From: Macrosoma leucophasiata
Lineage: Eukaryota; Arthropoda; Insecta; Lepidoptera; Hedylidae
DNA: 64,000 nucleotides
Assembly: GCA_036365455.1 (NCBI GenBank)
Contig: JAWQUS010000011.1
Location: 5,724,001 to 5,788,000, forward strand
Reading direction: 5' to 3'
Both the position numbers and the translations under genes were made by a program. The notes beneath the pieces were generated by a model that saw only the letters and a program-made list of their open reading frames with translations, ran no database searches and had not been told where the DNA came from. This document shows, one piece after another, positions 1-11,966 of this stretch; the first letter of the stretch is position 1; each line of letters starts with the position of its first letter.

Positions 1-295
1 TACACCGAAGAGAGAAGTTTCACCCTCACCGACTGGACACCTGGCAGTTCTCAACGGTGCGGTTTTCTCGTTCGTTTCTGCCCAGAACGTGTAAATTGTG
101 GAACGAACTTCCCTCTGAGGTGTTCCTTCGGTGCTACAACATGGGGTTCTTCAAAAATGGCGTCATAAGAGTCCTTCAGGGCTAGCAGCGCGTTGGCAAC
201 TCCCCTGGTGTTGCAAATGTCCATAGGCGACGGTGACCACTTACCATCAGGTGGCCCGTCTGCTTGTCTGTCAACTTAATGACATAAAAAAAAAA
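1..295 (+). repeat. Q-family: LINE RT C-terminus and 3' tail with poly-A
   Basis: A plus-strand frame reads LWNELPSEVF, then YNMGFFKNGV, and ends near GNSPGVANV, the usual last residues of a lepidopteran LINE ORF2 (consensus LWNELP...LFKK). A stop follows, then a 3' tail with a 15-A run. The element is truncated by the window edge. Confidence 0.75.
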
Positions 296-440
296 ATACA
301 TATCTTGAAAGTAGACCAACTAGGTACAACAATATAACCTAAACAGCGATTGATAAAATATTTATTTTCTGCATAATCGCAGACTGTAGGTACAAGTTGT
401 ATGCGCTGGTATACTACCATCATCACTCCAGCCAAACGTC

Positions 441-590
441 CACTGTGAGATGACCGTTTGATTCGAAGAGTCCCGGGCTTGATCCTCGCACCGGGACAAA
501 TATTTGTATGGCCTACAGATATTTGTTTCGAGTCGGTTTGTGTATGTGTTGTATGTGTACAACGGCAGCCACGACACATGTTTATACCTT
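441..590 (+). repeat. C SINE, 5'-truncated
   Basis: From GTGAGATGACCGTTTGATTC through the GTACAACGGCAGCC region; box B has two changes. Confidence 0.75.
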
Positions 591-655
591 TTATTATGTA
601 ATAAAAAAGATCCGGATGAATTTAGAACCTCCCCCTTTTTTTGAAGTCGGTTATA

Positions 656-911
656 AAGTGGCAATCAACCATGCAGTCCACATTGATGTTAAGTGATAAC
701 TGCAGCCAGACCCACACAATGACCAGAAGTCAAAATGCAGATGCGTTGCTACTCCTGAGGCCTAAGGTGTTTTGCCTCTGTGCCGAAAATTACGGGGCCG
801 GACATTACCACCGGACTAGAACACGATAGTGCTAAACACTATCATTTAGCGGCAAGTATATTAGGTAATGCGGTGGTGCCTACGCCCGCGAACTTCGTCA
901 CTGGAGTAGTA
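656..911 (-). repeat. A-family copy
   Basis: Near full length in reverse. Adjacent 600-655 carries TGAAGTCGGTTATAAAG, related to the ends of family H. Confidence 0.8.
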
Positions 912-1143
912 TATATCAAATTAAAACTTTTTTTTTCTCTTATTGTTATGGTATACGGGAGCCAAATTAAATCAGCCGCAAATAAGAGTTGCTGGCTGTT
1001 AAAGATAAAATAATTTAATTAAAAATACTTACGATATAATATATACGAGTATTCTCTAGGTTATAAAGTTGCGTAAATTAGGTTTGCAGCATATCTGGAT
1101 GAATGAAATAATTCTGTAGTGAGATCTTAACTGATAAAGGCAA

Positions 1144-1346
1144 ACCCCCTTATTCATAAACGTATTTTAGCTATAGTGTTGCTAATCTCTCCTTTGTCTT
1201 TTTTTTACCTGCACATTTGACAATGCAACTGACAAAGACAAAGCATGCTATAGCTAAAACGTATCTAATGTACGTTTATGCATAAGGGGGAAAGCATATT
1301 AAAACTAAAACGTATCTAATGTATCTATGTTTATGAATAAGGAGGT
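1144..1346 (-). mobile_element. K-family MITE with a duplicated end
   Basis: Ends ACCCCCTTATTCATAAACG (1144) and mirror at 1273-1291, then a second mirrored end at 1327-1346. Opposite orientation to 2109-2244. Confidence 0.7.
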
Positions 1347-1375
1347 TAGACTTTATTTAGAAAACAACAGTTATT

Positions 1376-1560
1376 CATTTATTTTAAAGAAAAAATGGAA
1401 AGAAAAATTTGACTTCAGGCGAGACTCGAAATCGCGGCCACTGGGAATCTAGTCCAGCTGGACTAGATTCCCAGTGGCCGCGAATCAAATTTTTCTTTCC
1501 ATTTTTTCTTTAAAATAAATATATTTCACAAGCATGTGTTAATGCGAAATAATATAAAAC
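1376..1560. repeat. S element foldback: two halves in inverted orientation
   Basis: Centre CTAGTCCAGCTGGACTAG at 1449-1466; arms extend about 75 bp each way to the TTTCTTTAAAATAAA ends. The right arm lacks about 20 bp of the T-arm. Confidence 0.8.
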
Positions 1561-2108
1561 AACAGTTATTCAGTATGAACAATAGAACAAGACAATCTTT
1601 CTTTTACGCTCGATCTTCAAATAAAACATTTCCCTATGCCCTAAGGAAATAATTTAGCGGCAGTTAAAATCCGCTTTGCCACTGTTTGTTGCAGAACATT
1701 GTCTGCCTCGCTTTATGCAGACCTCAAGGAAAATTAATTAAGTACTATTCTACTTTTTTCTCCAACGTCCATTTATTATTTTCTTTCTTTAGTAACTCGC
1801 GTTAATGAAGATTCTTAGTTATAAAGTTGAAACGTAATAACGATATAATTAGAGCTACAATAACTTATTTTAAAATGTTTGGTACGGAGTTTTAGCTTTG
1901 ATGTCTAATTTATGACTATTGTCTATGAAAATACAGACTATCCTAGTTTAATTCCTTATCTAAAATGTGCCCACCCGCGGGCTCATACACAAAGTCATTT
2001 ACTTAAACAAGCGATTCTACATCTTAAAAGACAGGACCTGCCTTCAAATTCGCGTGTAATATTAATTTTCTACAAAATTCTATAACAAAAATACAATGCA
2101 TAACATTA
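1561..2108. other. No gene seen
   Basis: AT-rich, no repeat recognised. Confidence 0.5.
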
Positions 2109-2244
2109 ACCCCCTTATTCACAAACACACGTTTAGCTAGAATGCTTTGTCCGTGTCAGTTGCATTGTCAAATGTGCAGGATAGAAAAAGGCAAAGGAGA
2201 GATTAGCAACACGTTAGCTAAAATATGTTTATGAATAAGGAGGA
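2109..2244 (+). mobile_element. K-family MITE, TA duplication
   Basis: 136 bp; ends ACCCCCTTATTCACAAAC and mirror GTTTATGAATAAGGAGGA, flanked by TA (2107-2108, 2245-2246). Fits a Tc1/mariner-type non-autonomous element. Confidence 0.75.
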
Positions 2245-2519
2245 TAGAATTTAGTGTTCAGCCTAGACGATAGTCTGATGTTTACTGTTTTATCATGATA
2301 TTTATATAATTACAAATCGAATAGTTTTATCAAATACCCAAAAAATCCTGCTAATAAAATGAAAGTCGTTGACAGTCGACAACAATCCCTAGTGCTCAAT
2401 TAAGTTTATCTTTCTTTTAACAGTTTTTTTCATGGTAACGCCAGTTATAATAAAACCCAATTAAGGACTTATGCGACACCTACACCTATATCCTTACACC
2501 TATCTATACATCCCTCTGT

Positions 2520-2840
2520 TTCCGCACATGCACCGCAACACCGTCAGAGGGCGTGAGAAGAGCCCAGTCGTCTTCTAACCGCCGCACGCGCCTCTATGCG
2601 TTGCTGAAACCGCCCTGGGACTTTGTGTCTTTGTGTACTAAATATTATTGAACATACCGCTAAATATTAACGTGAGCACGCTGTATTGTGCTCCTGTGCT
2701 CCGTATATCGCCCCGCTAATTGAACACGTGTGAAAGTGAGTTCCCGAACGCGGGAAGAGTGATCCCGAAGGATTTGTGCGCGCCCCGGCTCGCTTACGCG
2801 CCGTAGCTACGTCGCCTGTTCAGCCTGAGGTACGTGCATA
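2520..2840. other. GC-rich island, unassigned
   Basis: Locally rich in CpG (CCGCCGCACGCGCC, GCGCGCCCCGGCTCGC) in AT-rich surroundings, ending CCTGAGGTACGTGC, which resembles a splice donor. Could be a non-coding first exon or a transposon 5' end. Confidence 0.3.
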
Positions 2841-3019
2841 TATATCCTGTTTCTCTTCCCAGTTCAAACCCCGCATACAGTCCACTTTTACATCAAAAAT
2901 TTCATCTCATTACACGCGCGTGTTCATTTCACTTTTTTTAAGAAGCAGCGATTATGGCGTTCCGTATTTTAACAGTTGTTTAATATTATATTACTTGCAT
3001 TATTTCAGAGATGTTAGTT

Positions 3020-3237
3020 TTACTAGTGGTAGCGTTCCAGTGTCGGTACTCAAGGGCATAGGCACCACCGCATCACTCTATCTGCCGCCAAATAATAGTA
3101 TGCAACACTAGCGCGTTCCGGTTATGTATGGCCCCGTTATTTCAATCATAAGCAAATCAAGACCTTAAGGTTGAAAATGCATTAGTCTTTTGTCCTTTGA
3201 CTTCTGTGTCAATGTCCACTATTTACTCCAACCACCA
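3020..3237 (+). repeat. A-family copy, old
   Basis: Recognisable by ACTAGTGGTAGCGTTCCAGT and the TAGGCACCACCGCATCACTC block; the 3' half is strongly diverged and runs into a B SINE. Confidence 0.6.
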
Positions 3238-3534
3238 ACTGCCTCAGTAGCAGGCCACTACTGCTACGCTGGGGTCCTGGGTTCGATTCCCGGGTCGGGG
3301 GATATTAGAGATAATGGTGTAAAATCCTTTATCTCTGGTTCTTTTGGGATTTTTCCATTTTCTGGAAGTTTCCCATTAGCTCGAAGTTTGGTAATGTGCC
3401 CGGAGATGTCAATAGGCTCGCCACCTGTTATATGGGCCAAAACGTAATCGGCGAATCGTGGGTGGTTGCATGTATGATTGAATGTGTGCATTTACCTCTG
3501 CCTAATCCTTCGGGGATAAGGCGTGAATTTACGT
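3238..3534 (+). repeat. B SINE copy, box A damaged
   Basis: Lacks the GCGTAGTGGTA part of box A but keeps box B and the complete body. Confidence 0.8.
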
Positions 3535-3557
3535 CCACCATTTACTTAAACTTTTTC

Positions 3558-3890
3558 ACTGGTGGTAGAGCTCCCGTGACGGAGCTCGCGGGCGTAGGCA
3601 CCACCGCACTACCTAATTTACTTGACGCTAAATGGTAATGTTCAGCACTATCGTGTTCCGGTCAGGTGGTAATGTACGGCCCTGTAATTTCCGGCACAGA
3701 GGCATAACACCTTAGGCCTCAAGAGTGGTATTGCATCTGCATTTTAACCTGTTTTCTGGTCATTGTGTGGGTGTCTTATAGTCTGCAGTCTTCACTTAAC
3801 ATCAATGTGAACTGCATGCTTGTTTGCCACTTCCATTACATATAAAAAACTGTAAGCTTGTTTGCCATTATCATTACATTACAAGAAAAC
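3558..3890 (+). repeat. A-family copy with duplicated 3' tail
   Basis: Complete to poly-A at 3850, followed by a second partial copy of the last 35 bp (GCTTGTTTGCCATTATCATT). Confidence 0.8.
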
Positions 3891-4127
3891 TGAAATGTTT
3901 CATCTCAAGCCGAAAGAACTTTTAGTACGAGAGAAAGTTGTCGAAGATTTAAAGCTTCTATTTATTTATTTCTACTGCTACCGTCGAGTCCTAATGCGGT
4001 GTAAATATTTTAAGCCCTTTGCAAGACTTCGTGACCTAAAGTGCTGTCCTTAATATTTAACAGAGAGATGCGATTTGTGTGTTAATAATCAATAAAAAAT
4101 ATTACATAGCTTCACACCTTTTCACAT

Positions 4128-4190
4128 CGATATTACCCGAAGGGATGGGCAGAAGCGTGTATTCATGCATACATGCAAACATGTTCATTT
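4128..4190 (-). repeat. B SINE 3' remnant
   Basis: CCCGAAGGGATGGGCAGAAG and GCATACATGCAAACATGT. Confidence 0.45.
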
Positions 4191-4478
4191 AGACCCCGGG
4201 GATCGAGCTTGTACCTAACAGAGCCCTGCTGCTGCATTCAAATATTTAATAGTCATTATATTATTGTTCAAATGCAATCTCATAAATGGTGAAAACTCAT
4301 TCATCTGTTCTAAATCTTATAAAGCCAAATGTTCGGTCTGCTCGATCTACAAAATGCAACCATTTTGATTCAATTAATATTATAGATTATAACTCTATTA
4401 GTATTTAATCCAAAAAAGATAAATCCTCATAAATCATTTACTCAAATAGCAGCTCTTTTAATGTTTCAGCCCTAATTT

Positions 4479-4630
4479 GACGACCCGGTTGGTCCAGCGG
4501 TGTGAGTTGACCGTTTGATTCGAAGGGTAGCGGGTTCGATCCCCGCACAGGGACAAATATTTGTATGGCCTACAGATTTTTGTTTCGGCATCCACGACAC
4601 AGGTTTATACCTACTGTGGGGCTGTGATTA
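4479..4630 (+). repeat. C SINE, internally shortened
   Basis: Head intact; about 40 bp of the body before GGCATCCACGACACAGG is missing. Confidence 0.8.
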
Positions 4631-5049
4631 TTATATACCTATCAACTAGCTGTGCAAGAGAATTCGTCCGCGTGAATCGTAAACTAGACCACAGTACATT
4701 TGCATTGTGACTACACGCAGTTGTCTCTAATATAAAAGAAGACACTTTTTTTCTGGATGTATAAATTTATAACACACGCAACATAATAAATTTAAAAGGG
4801 AAAACGTGCCTTAAGTTGTACTTGGCTGAAGTTGAAGTGCGTCATAGTGGTTTTTCTGAAACACCCACCGACTTTGTACGGGAAACTTTATAAGCGGATT
4901 CCTTTGAAAATTTTCTTATAATGGGACGAGATCTGACCACGTGAATCAGCAGTTAACTATGTTTCATATAAAATGTAATTTAAGTTTGGGATAAATAACA
5001 GATAAATGCTTATTTTTTGCAGCATCGCTTAATTATGTCGTATATTTGT

Positions 5050-5134
5050 AATCATCATCATCATTACAGCCGAAAGATGTCCACTATACTTCTTATAAAG
5101 ATGTCCACTATACTTCTTATAAAGATGTCCACTA
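5050..5134 (-). repeat. LINE 3' tail with a 24-bp tandem triplication
   Basis: ATCATCATCATCATTACAG then GAAAGATGTCCACT; the 24-bp unit starting GATGTCCACTATACTTC is repeated at 5076, 5100 and partly 5124. Confidence 0.7.
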
Positions 5135-6477
5135 GTATGATCTTCATCAATTTGTGCTTCAATTAAAAAATCAATAAGATACGATTTAAATATTTTTATA
5201 GATATTTGTTTTCCAATTTCCAAAATGTTTCAATCTAAGTTCAAAGTTTAAAATATCGCGCTCACTTCACATTATTTACAGACACGCGTATTTGCGTTGA
5301 ACAAAATTTACGAGAGTGCATTTTAGCAATTTGTCAAACGTACCATTTTGGTTTGAAATATCGAGTTCATTTAATGTGATTTTATTGGTTCTGTTCGGTT
5401 TTGCAGTTTACTGTATCCGAATGTAAAATATTCAGCCAATCACCATTAATTTTGTTTGTTTTAGGGTAATTGTCACTATATCATACCTATATCAATTTTA
5501 GACCTAGAGATCTGTTATGAGTTTTATAATTTCCTGGTCTACCAGAAAAACTCAAAACAAGATTAATAAAATGCTTATTCTGTAATGTAAAAAGTAAAAG
5601 ACATCTAACCAATCAATCGTAATAACCTTCTCATTGGTTTTTTGGTCCTTTTAAAACTATGCCTTCTTATTTTATTTTTTAATTAATTTTCCCATCTAGT
5701 CTTACCTACGTACCTAATCAAGGCTTTTATTAAAAAGGTATGTTAATAAACTATGATAAAAACAGGTCCGTTAATGTTACCCTGTAGTACACCCTAAAAT
5801 TCAAGTGCGTTACACACTAAACACCCTTCAATAATTAAACGAGTCACTTTCACTTATCTCTCGAAAACTAAGACAGTTAATCCAGTTTAGATGAATAAAG
5901 TCTTCAAATACGAGTTGCTCAGAACCCTCATAAAGTAACGCCAGAAAACGCAAGCAAACGATCCGTTAAGACATATTTTTCCTTTATTGGAACTCCTTAT
6001 GCGCTAGCAAGCCCGTATAATATAAGAAATGTTGGCGGTAACGCAACAAAAATAATTTCCACCGAGATATGACCTTTTCCATTCTATATTTCCCTTTTGT
6101 TTTTCCTCTTCCTAGTCACCCTGTCTTGATTACACAGCTCCAAGAATTCTAAGCGATTGTTCGTTCGCCCGACGTCCCGTTATCCTTTTATATGATAAGT
6201 TTACTGATTTCCTATACGTAATAACTACACCAATCTGCTGAAACATAGTTCAGGTAAACAATAAAAGTTCTGATGTAAAAACTTATATGATTTTGATAAT
6301 AACAACACAATAATATTTATAATGAATAACACTAAACACACTAGTTTTAAGAATTACCGCAAAAGTATTTAGGACTATCATATTATATAATATGTATAAA
6401 AGATGTACAATATCTGGTTAACGTCAATTTCCTTGTATATGAGTACGCGAGCGACTCGCATAAGTTAAGGAATTAGG
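5135..6477. other. No gene seen
   Basis: AT-rich unique-looking sequence without long frames or repeats that I can place. Confidence 0.5.
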
Positions 6478-6550
6478 TATCTTCATGCCAGGTCCCTAAC
6501 AGGGTAGGCAGAGAGTGTAGAGCGCCAGATATCCCGAACTTGACATACCA
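6478..6550 (-). repeat. D-family 3' fragment
   Basis: ATCTTCATGCCAGGTCCCTA to CAGATATCCCG. Confidence 0.65.
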
Positions 6551-7451
6551 TACAGTTAAGGAATCAACGAGGCAGCAGATTGAACAGTTTCCGAGGGAAT
6601 TCTTCAGGAAAAGACGCGTACAGTTCATATCTTTCTACAGGCTTTAATGTTTAAATGCTTTGTTATGCCTATGTCGCTGCCAAATTCAACGACTTAACAA
6701 AAGGTCCAGTACAAGGTCGTAATTCATTATAATAAATGAGATTGCTGGCCAAATGTTATAATTAGTTTAAGATATCGTCTGTCCTTAAAATAATAGATCA
6801 ATTTTTAGGACTCCGTTTCGCTTTAGGAATATTAATTTTGTTTTATCAACTGTACACATTATTCATCTAAAGTCCTCGTCACCTTACGTCGTATGGTCTT
6901 AACGCTGTGGATCGTGAACTAGACGATTTTTTCTGAACTATATTACATAAACCATGTTGAGCGATGAACCTATCGTGAGCGATGTGGATGACTCAATAAT
7001 TTATGATCTCCGATTTGGAGCATATTAAAATTTCGTAAAACGTGAAATGTGTGATTGGGAATTATTTTCAATGGCTGTTTTTGTGTTTTGAATGATACTG
7101 AAATAATGTTAAAATACACCTCCTTCTCATCCAGAAGAAATTGAATATAACTTAACCATTTCCATACTCTCTCCTGAAAATACTAACGTTGTTGTTTTGT
7201 GATTAGCACCATATTGTTTCACCAATCTTAAGGGTAATTCAGCTTTCTTCCAATTAACCGTACTTGTTTTCGGTTTCGCTTTCATATTCTATGAATTTGA
7301 TCCTCTTAATTAGTCCTAATTCAATGTTGCGTCTTAGAATATTTTGATAATGAACATTAATTGGGAGCAATTATTAAATTGGTACAATTATTTAGTGATA
7401 TTGACGCTTTAACAACCAAAATAACTGGTAAATTTATTTGTGTTGAAATCT
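6551..7451. other. No gene seen
   Basis: AT-rich; no exon-like frames with splice sites found. Confidence 0.5.
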
Positions 7452-7690
7452 ATAGCGTTGGGACGTGATGACTTTTCCACCCAGTTGTGGAGGAGAATGT
7501 TTCCAGAAGAGCAGTCAGTTAACCGAAAATTGGCTAACGGCGGTAGTAAGCACAATAAAGAATGCGGGTTCTGCAAAAAAAACAGTCGCCTTGGCATGCG
7601 GGATAGTGATTGTAGTGTCAGTAGTTTTATCGCGGGATGCTGCTGCTCACTTCGCTTTATTGAATTTACTACCACCTACAATGGTTTCAT
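7452..7690 (+). repeat. F-family element, rearranged
   Basis: Begins GGGACGTGATGAC; the later part (ATCGCGGGATGCTGCTGCTC) is in reverse. Confidence 0.6.
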
Positions 7691-7851
7691 TCACCTGTCC
7701 CTGAAGGCGTATTATCGGTTCACATAATCTCGATAGCCAGTATGCAGTACATTGCTGTGTTGTCGTAAAGTTACGATAGTTTCAGGAAAACAACAATGTT
7801 CTACAAAATGGCTTGTAATAGTTATGACGGAGCCATAAACGTACATTCACA

Positions 7852-8141
7852 CATAGAGCAACACGGGCCACCGGCCGCGGCGGACTGGAGGAGAGTAGCC
7901 ATAGCGTTTATTACTGATGCAAAACAGACTGTCATTTTTTGCGGGGGGAAATGCGTGCGACACACACGCACACTACAAAAATCGTCTAATACTACGAAAC
8001 TCACACCTTGACTTTAACAAAATACAGAAACAAATTCACGCACACATTTAAACATCTAGGCGACAGGTATAAGCCCCTTTGGGCTTGTACTTTGACAGAG
8101 TGGAAAGCCTACATATGGCTACTCCCCTATGGTGCTCTATG
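7852..8141 (+). mobile_element. E-family hAT-like MITE
   Basis: 290 bp with ends CATAGAGCAAC... and ...GTGCTCTATG. Flanks TATTCACA on the right and CATTCACA on the left fit an 8-bp target duplication. Internal ACGCACACTACAAAAATCGT; no coding capacity. Confidence 0.78.
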
Positions 8142-8683
8142 ATATTCACAACATTAGTCACATAAAAAAAAAGTATTGTCATCTCGCTTATTACAAAAAA
8201 AATATCCCTATGTGCTTATGCATGCAGGACACAATAATGTACGGACAATCCTATTATAAAGACATTGTACAAAGAAGAAAATGTCGCGCCTTGACCTAGT
8301 CTCTTGTTAACGTATCCCGCGGCGATCCCGGGACTATCCCGCGGAATCCCGCATAATCTTTTCCACTCTGCGCTAAGAATAGGGATGCGATCTTATTTTT
8401 CCTCTAGTACGCGCTCAAATTATTTTCGAATTTATATCAATCATAATGTTATTCTAGTTTTACTGTTAGGCATTCCTTACAATAGGGACGAAATCAATCT
8501 TACTTTTATGCTTATACATGAATACATAAATATAGCAATTTACCCCCAATTTCTAAACCACCAATAAAATTAATAACTGATTAAGTAATGGTAGAAAAAT
8601 AACAACACGGCTATATTACCCCGACCGGTTAGACAGATGTTTATAAATGCATTTTAGCATACTGCTTATACTTTCATGTAATT
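8142..8683. other. No gene seen
   Basis: AT-rich apart from a short GC block at 8313-8355 with TATCCCGCGG twice. Confidence 0.45.
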
Positions 8684-9172
8684 ATGTATGTATGTATGTA
8701 TGTATCTTCACGCCAAGTCCCTGACTTGGCAGGCCAAGAGTGTAGAGCGTCAGATATCTCGGTCCTGACAAACCTCTCGTGCTTTTTCTACATTCTCATT
8801 AAACTGCCTCAGTAGCGTAGTGGTAGCAGACCACTACTACTACGCTGGGGGCCCTGGGTTCGATTCCCGGGTCGGGGACTATCAGAGAAAATGGTTTAAA
8901 ATGCTTTTAATTTAAATGAACCTCTGGTTCTATCAGGATTTTTCCTTTTTCTAGAAGTTTCCCAGTACTTCGGCGTTTGGTAATGTGCCCGGAGATGGCA
9001 ACAGGTTTGCCACCTGTTACATGGGCCAAAACGTAACCGGCGTGGGTGTTTGCATGTATGCTTGAATGCATGCATTTACCTCTGCCTACCCCTTCGGGGA
9101 TTACAGGCGTGAAGTTACGTTTTTTTATCATTTTCTTGATACATGCACGCCGATCTCTAAGACTCTTAACTT
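8684..9172 (-). repeat. D-family copy split by the B SINE at 8803
   Basis: TATG run at 8684-8704; left part to 8802, right part 9127-9172 with ATACATGCACGCCGAT. Confidence 0.75.
8803..9120 (+). repeat. B SINE inserted in a D repeat
   Basis: Complete head and body; D sequence occurs on both sides (8684-8802, 9127-9172). Confidence 0.85.
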
Positions 9173-9322
9173 TCATACAGTAAGTAACGCCATAATAATA
9201 TCACTTAATACTTCTCTTCAAGAAATGTGAAGCCGCCGGCGGCTACGTAACAATTAATAAACACTAATCACATTTTTTCTTGTGACTTGCTTGGGTTAAT
9301 ATCCAACTCGAGTTCTAACCTA

Positions 9323-9556
9323 GCCTCATCATCATCATAATTTCAGCCAAAAGACGTCCACTGCTGAACAAAGGTCTCCCCCAAAGAATGCCACAACGAA
9401 CGGTCCCGGGCTGCCCTCATCCAGCGATTTCCCGCGACCTTCACCAGGTCGTCGGTCCACCTCGTAGGGGGCCTGCCTACGCTTCGTTTTCCGGTACGTG
9501 GTCGCCACTCTAGAACTCTTCTGCCCCATCGGCCGTCAGTCCTGCGAGCTATGTGG
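9323..9556 (-). repeat. LINE 3' end: last 65 codons of an RT frame with GAT-repeat tail
   Basis: The minus-strand frame reads RWGRRVLEWRPRTGKRSVG, then GRPPTRWTDDLVKVAG, ARDRSLWHSLGETF and QQWTS before the stop, the characteristic end of a lepidopteran RTE/CR1-like ORF2. The 3' tail is a (GAT)n run (CATCATCATCAT on the plus strand). Confidence 0.75.
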
Positions 9557-9565
9557 CTTCTCTTC

Positions 9566-9690
9566 GGGCGACGGAATGTGACGACCCCATCGCCCGCTAG
9601 AGGAAGAATTCTCTTTTAGGAGGGGAATTCTTCCTCTAGTGCAGTCAGTCAACCGAACAACGGCGGTCAAACCATGGCGGTAGGAAAATC
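9566..9690 (+). repeat. F-family 5' part with hairpin
   Basis: CTAGAGGAAGAATTCTC and its mirror GGGGAATTCTTCCTCTAG at 9597-9640. Confidence 0.65.
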
Positions 9691-9798
9691 AAAATCAAAC
9701 TATGGTCTAATTAATTCCCTCGGGATTTCATTGAATCAACTTGGACAGTGCGGCCGCATTGTCGTAGAAAATGCGATAGTCGATAGTCGTATTTTACT

Positions 9799-9999
9799 CA
9801 TAGAGCAAATCTGCCCACCGATCGCGGCGAACCGGAGGGAGTAGCCATGGCGTTTATTACCGATGCAAAACAGTCCATCAGTTTTGCGGGGAGAAATACG
9901 TATGACACACACTCATATTACGGATCTCACACATTGACTTCAATAAAATACATAAACAATTTCACGGACACATTTAAAGCTCTGGGCGACAGGCATATG
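9799..9999 (+). mobile_element. E-family MITE, right end lost
   Basis: Starts CATAGAGCAAATCTGCCCAC and matches to about GGGCGACAGGCATATGG. Confidence 0.65.
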
Positions 10000-10989
10000 G
10001 CCATTTGGTAGCCAGGAACTGAATCCAGAACCTTGAACCAATAAGTAGTGGCCTCTACCTCTAAAATACTGAGCCAGTAATATTTTTTATAATTGGACAG
10101 AGATGTATTTAAAAATTAGGTATGATCTGAAACTGGCACAGCTTTCAAATCGTATTATCAATTATGAGGGCTTTATCTATTTATTTAAATATACGACAAT
10201 GGAGTGGAAACTACCAGTTTATCCCATTTAATTAGAGTCGGCTTGTTAATGAAATAGGCCTTATCATGCCTAGAGCCATTAATCTCAGTGAGACTTGATA
10301 TAAAATCGAATGCGAAGTGCGTTATTGTTGAGTGGAACAGTTGATTGGGCTTTTAAGTCAGATCTCATTCTTTTGTGATAAGGTACTTTTTATGTACCTA
10401 TACCAAACTTATACTAAGGTTTAGTTACAGTTTAGAAAATTGGACGTTTTGTTAAAATGTGAAGAAAAACATAAGAAAACATGTCAAAGAAAACAATTTT
10501 ATGACGTAAAAGATTTTGGTAAATCCTTCCACATTTTATTGTTATAATATATATTGCTTTGATATAAATTAGTATGTTATTATGTAACGGACACAAAAAA
10601 TATAAACATTTCAACGAATTTTCATTGGATAGAACAAACAATACAAAAAAAATCGTGACTTAAATAAAAAAAACATCAGAAATGGAGAAAAGGGTCCCAC
10701 ATTAATAATGTAATAACATTGCTGAACATTCTGCCTGTTCTAAGCAAGTAAATATTCTCGTGTTGCTCGAACAAAATAAAGAGGAAAAATATTAAATATG
10801 GAGATGAAATATGCCGTTTATATCTGTAACATAAACAATATAAAAAATGTTGTATTTGACTTTCTTATTTAGAAACTTACCTCCAAAACTCCACGTGCGT
10901 TCACTCACACAGAACAAACACTCAGATATTTACTACGAACACATACCATTTACAGTTCAATAGTCAAAATGTTCACAAATTTAACAAAA
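10000..10989. other. No gene seen
   Basis: AT-rich; nothing recognised. Confidence 0.5.
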
Positions 10990-11170
10990 AAATCGCGAAA
11001 GCTTATTCGTAAACGCAGGCGGGGTTATTCGTGTCAAGGTCTCCGTAGCGCTACGGCGTAGACGTCCGCACTGTAGCGAACCTCACGTACGACAGCTTCA
11101 CGTTGCTACGAGCTACGAGGGGAGATCCGTAGCCAATCGAAGAGAGGCTGCACGGATTGCTGTTTGCTCT
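10990..11170. other. GC-rich block, unassigned
   Basis: Several short inverted motifs (CGTAGCGCTACGGCGTAG). No frame or second copy seen. Confidence 0.3.
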
Positions 11171-11693
11171 ACTTATCTGAAAATAAAAAAAATATAATTC
11201 TATTTTTAAACTATTAACACAAGCTTCAATTGGAGCGTGTGGTGAGGGTGCAATCAATTTGCTAAGCAACATTTATTTTAACGTAGTGGTTGTTAATAGT
11301 TCAATGATTCTTTTTATTTTAATAGAATATACTAGCAAAAATGATACCTTCATTTTCACTCAGAATTTTCATCTACGTTTATTTAATGGTAAAGGAGTCT
11401 TTTGAAATCATAGATTCAGATATTGATAGTGAGTCTGATTTAATAAGGATCGTAATGTTTATTTAGACGCATCTTAGCATTCGAAATGTAGCTTATATTA
11501 TTACACATATTAGAAGCATTTTCACCAAGAGTAGCAACCTATGTACCATCGAAATATTTTCTTTTGAGAAAATGTCTACAGTTTGTTAATTGCTTTATAC
11601 TCGTATCAATAACTACCAATAAATATTGACATTCTTAGAAAATAAAATTAACTCTATGCTTATATTCCCCGATAAGTGAGTACAGATTAAAGG
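11171..11693. other. No gene seen
   Basis: AT-rich; nothing recognised. Confidence 0.5.
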
Positions 11694-11966
11694 TCATAGC
11701 TCACCAGAGCCACCCGGGACCCAACCATTGCACGACCGTCTCGAGCGGTTAGTATTCTTTATATGAAATTGTGTGGAGCTGAGCTCATCACATTAACTCC
11801 GTATCGACACCGGATCACCTCGACCGCAAGCCGTCAACGCGCGGGTGGCACGCGGACTACGCGTGGATGGCAAGTGGGCCACTCGGGGACCACTCGTCGA
11901 CAACGGATGGACGTCGTAAAACGAGGCGGTGCTGGTCGGGTTCCGGGTGGCTGTAGTGAGCTATGA
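11694..11966 (+). mobile_element. N-family GC-rich MITE
   Basis: Ends TCATAGCTCACCAGAGCCAC and mirror of GGCTGTAGTGAGCTATGA; about 33-bp inverted ends in a locally GC-rich 273-bp block. Confidence 0.7.

Noticed and set aside
11763..11966. Arg-rich 67-codon frame
   Set aside because: Lies fully within the GC-rich N-family MITE.
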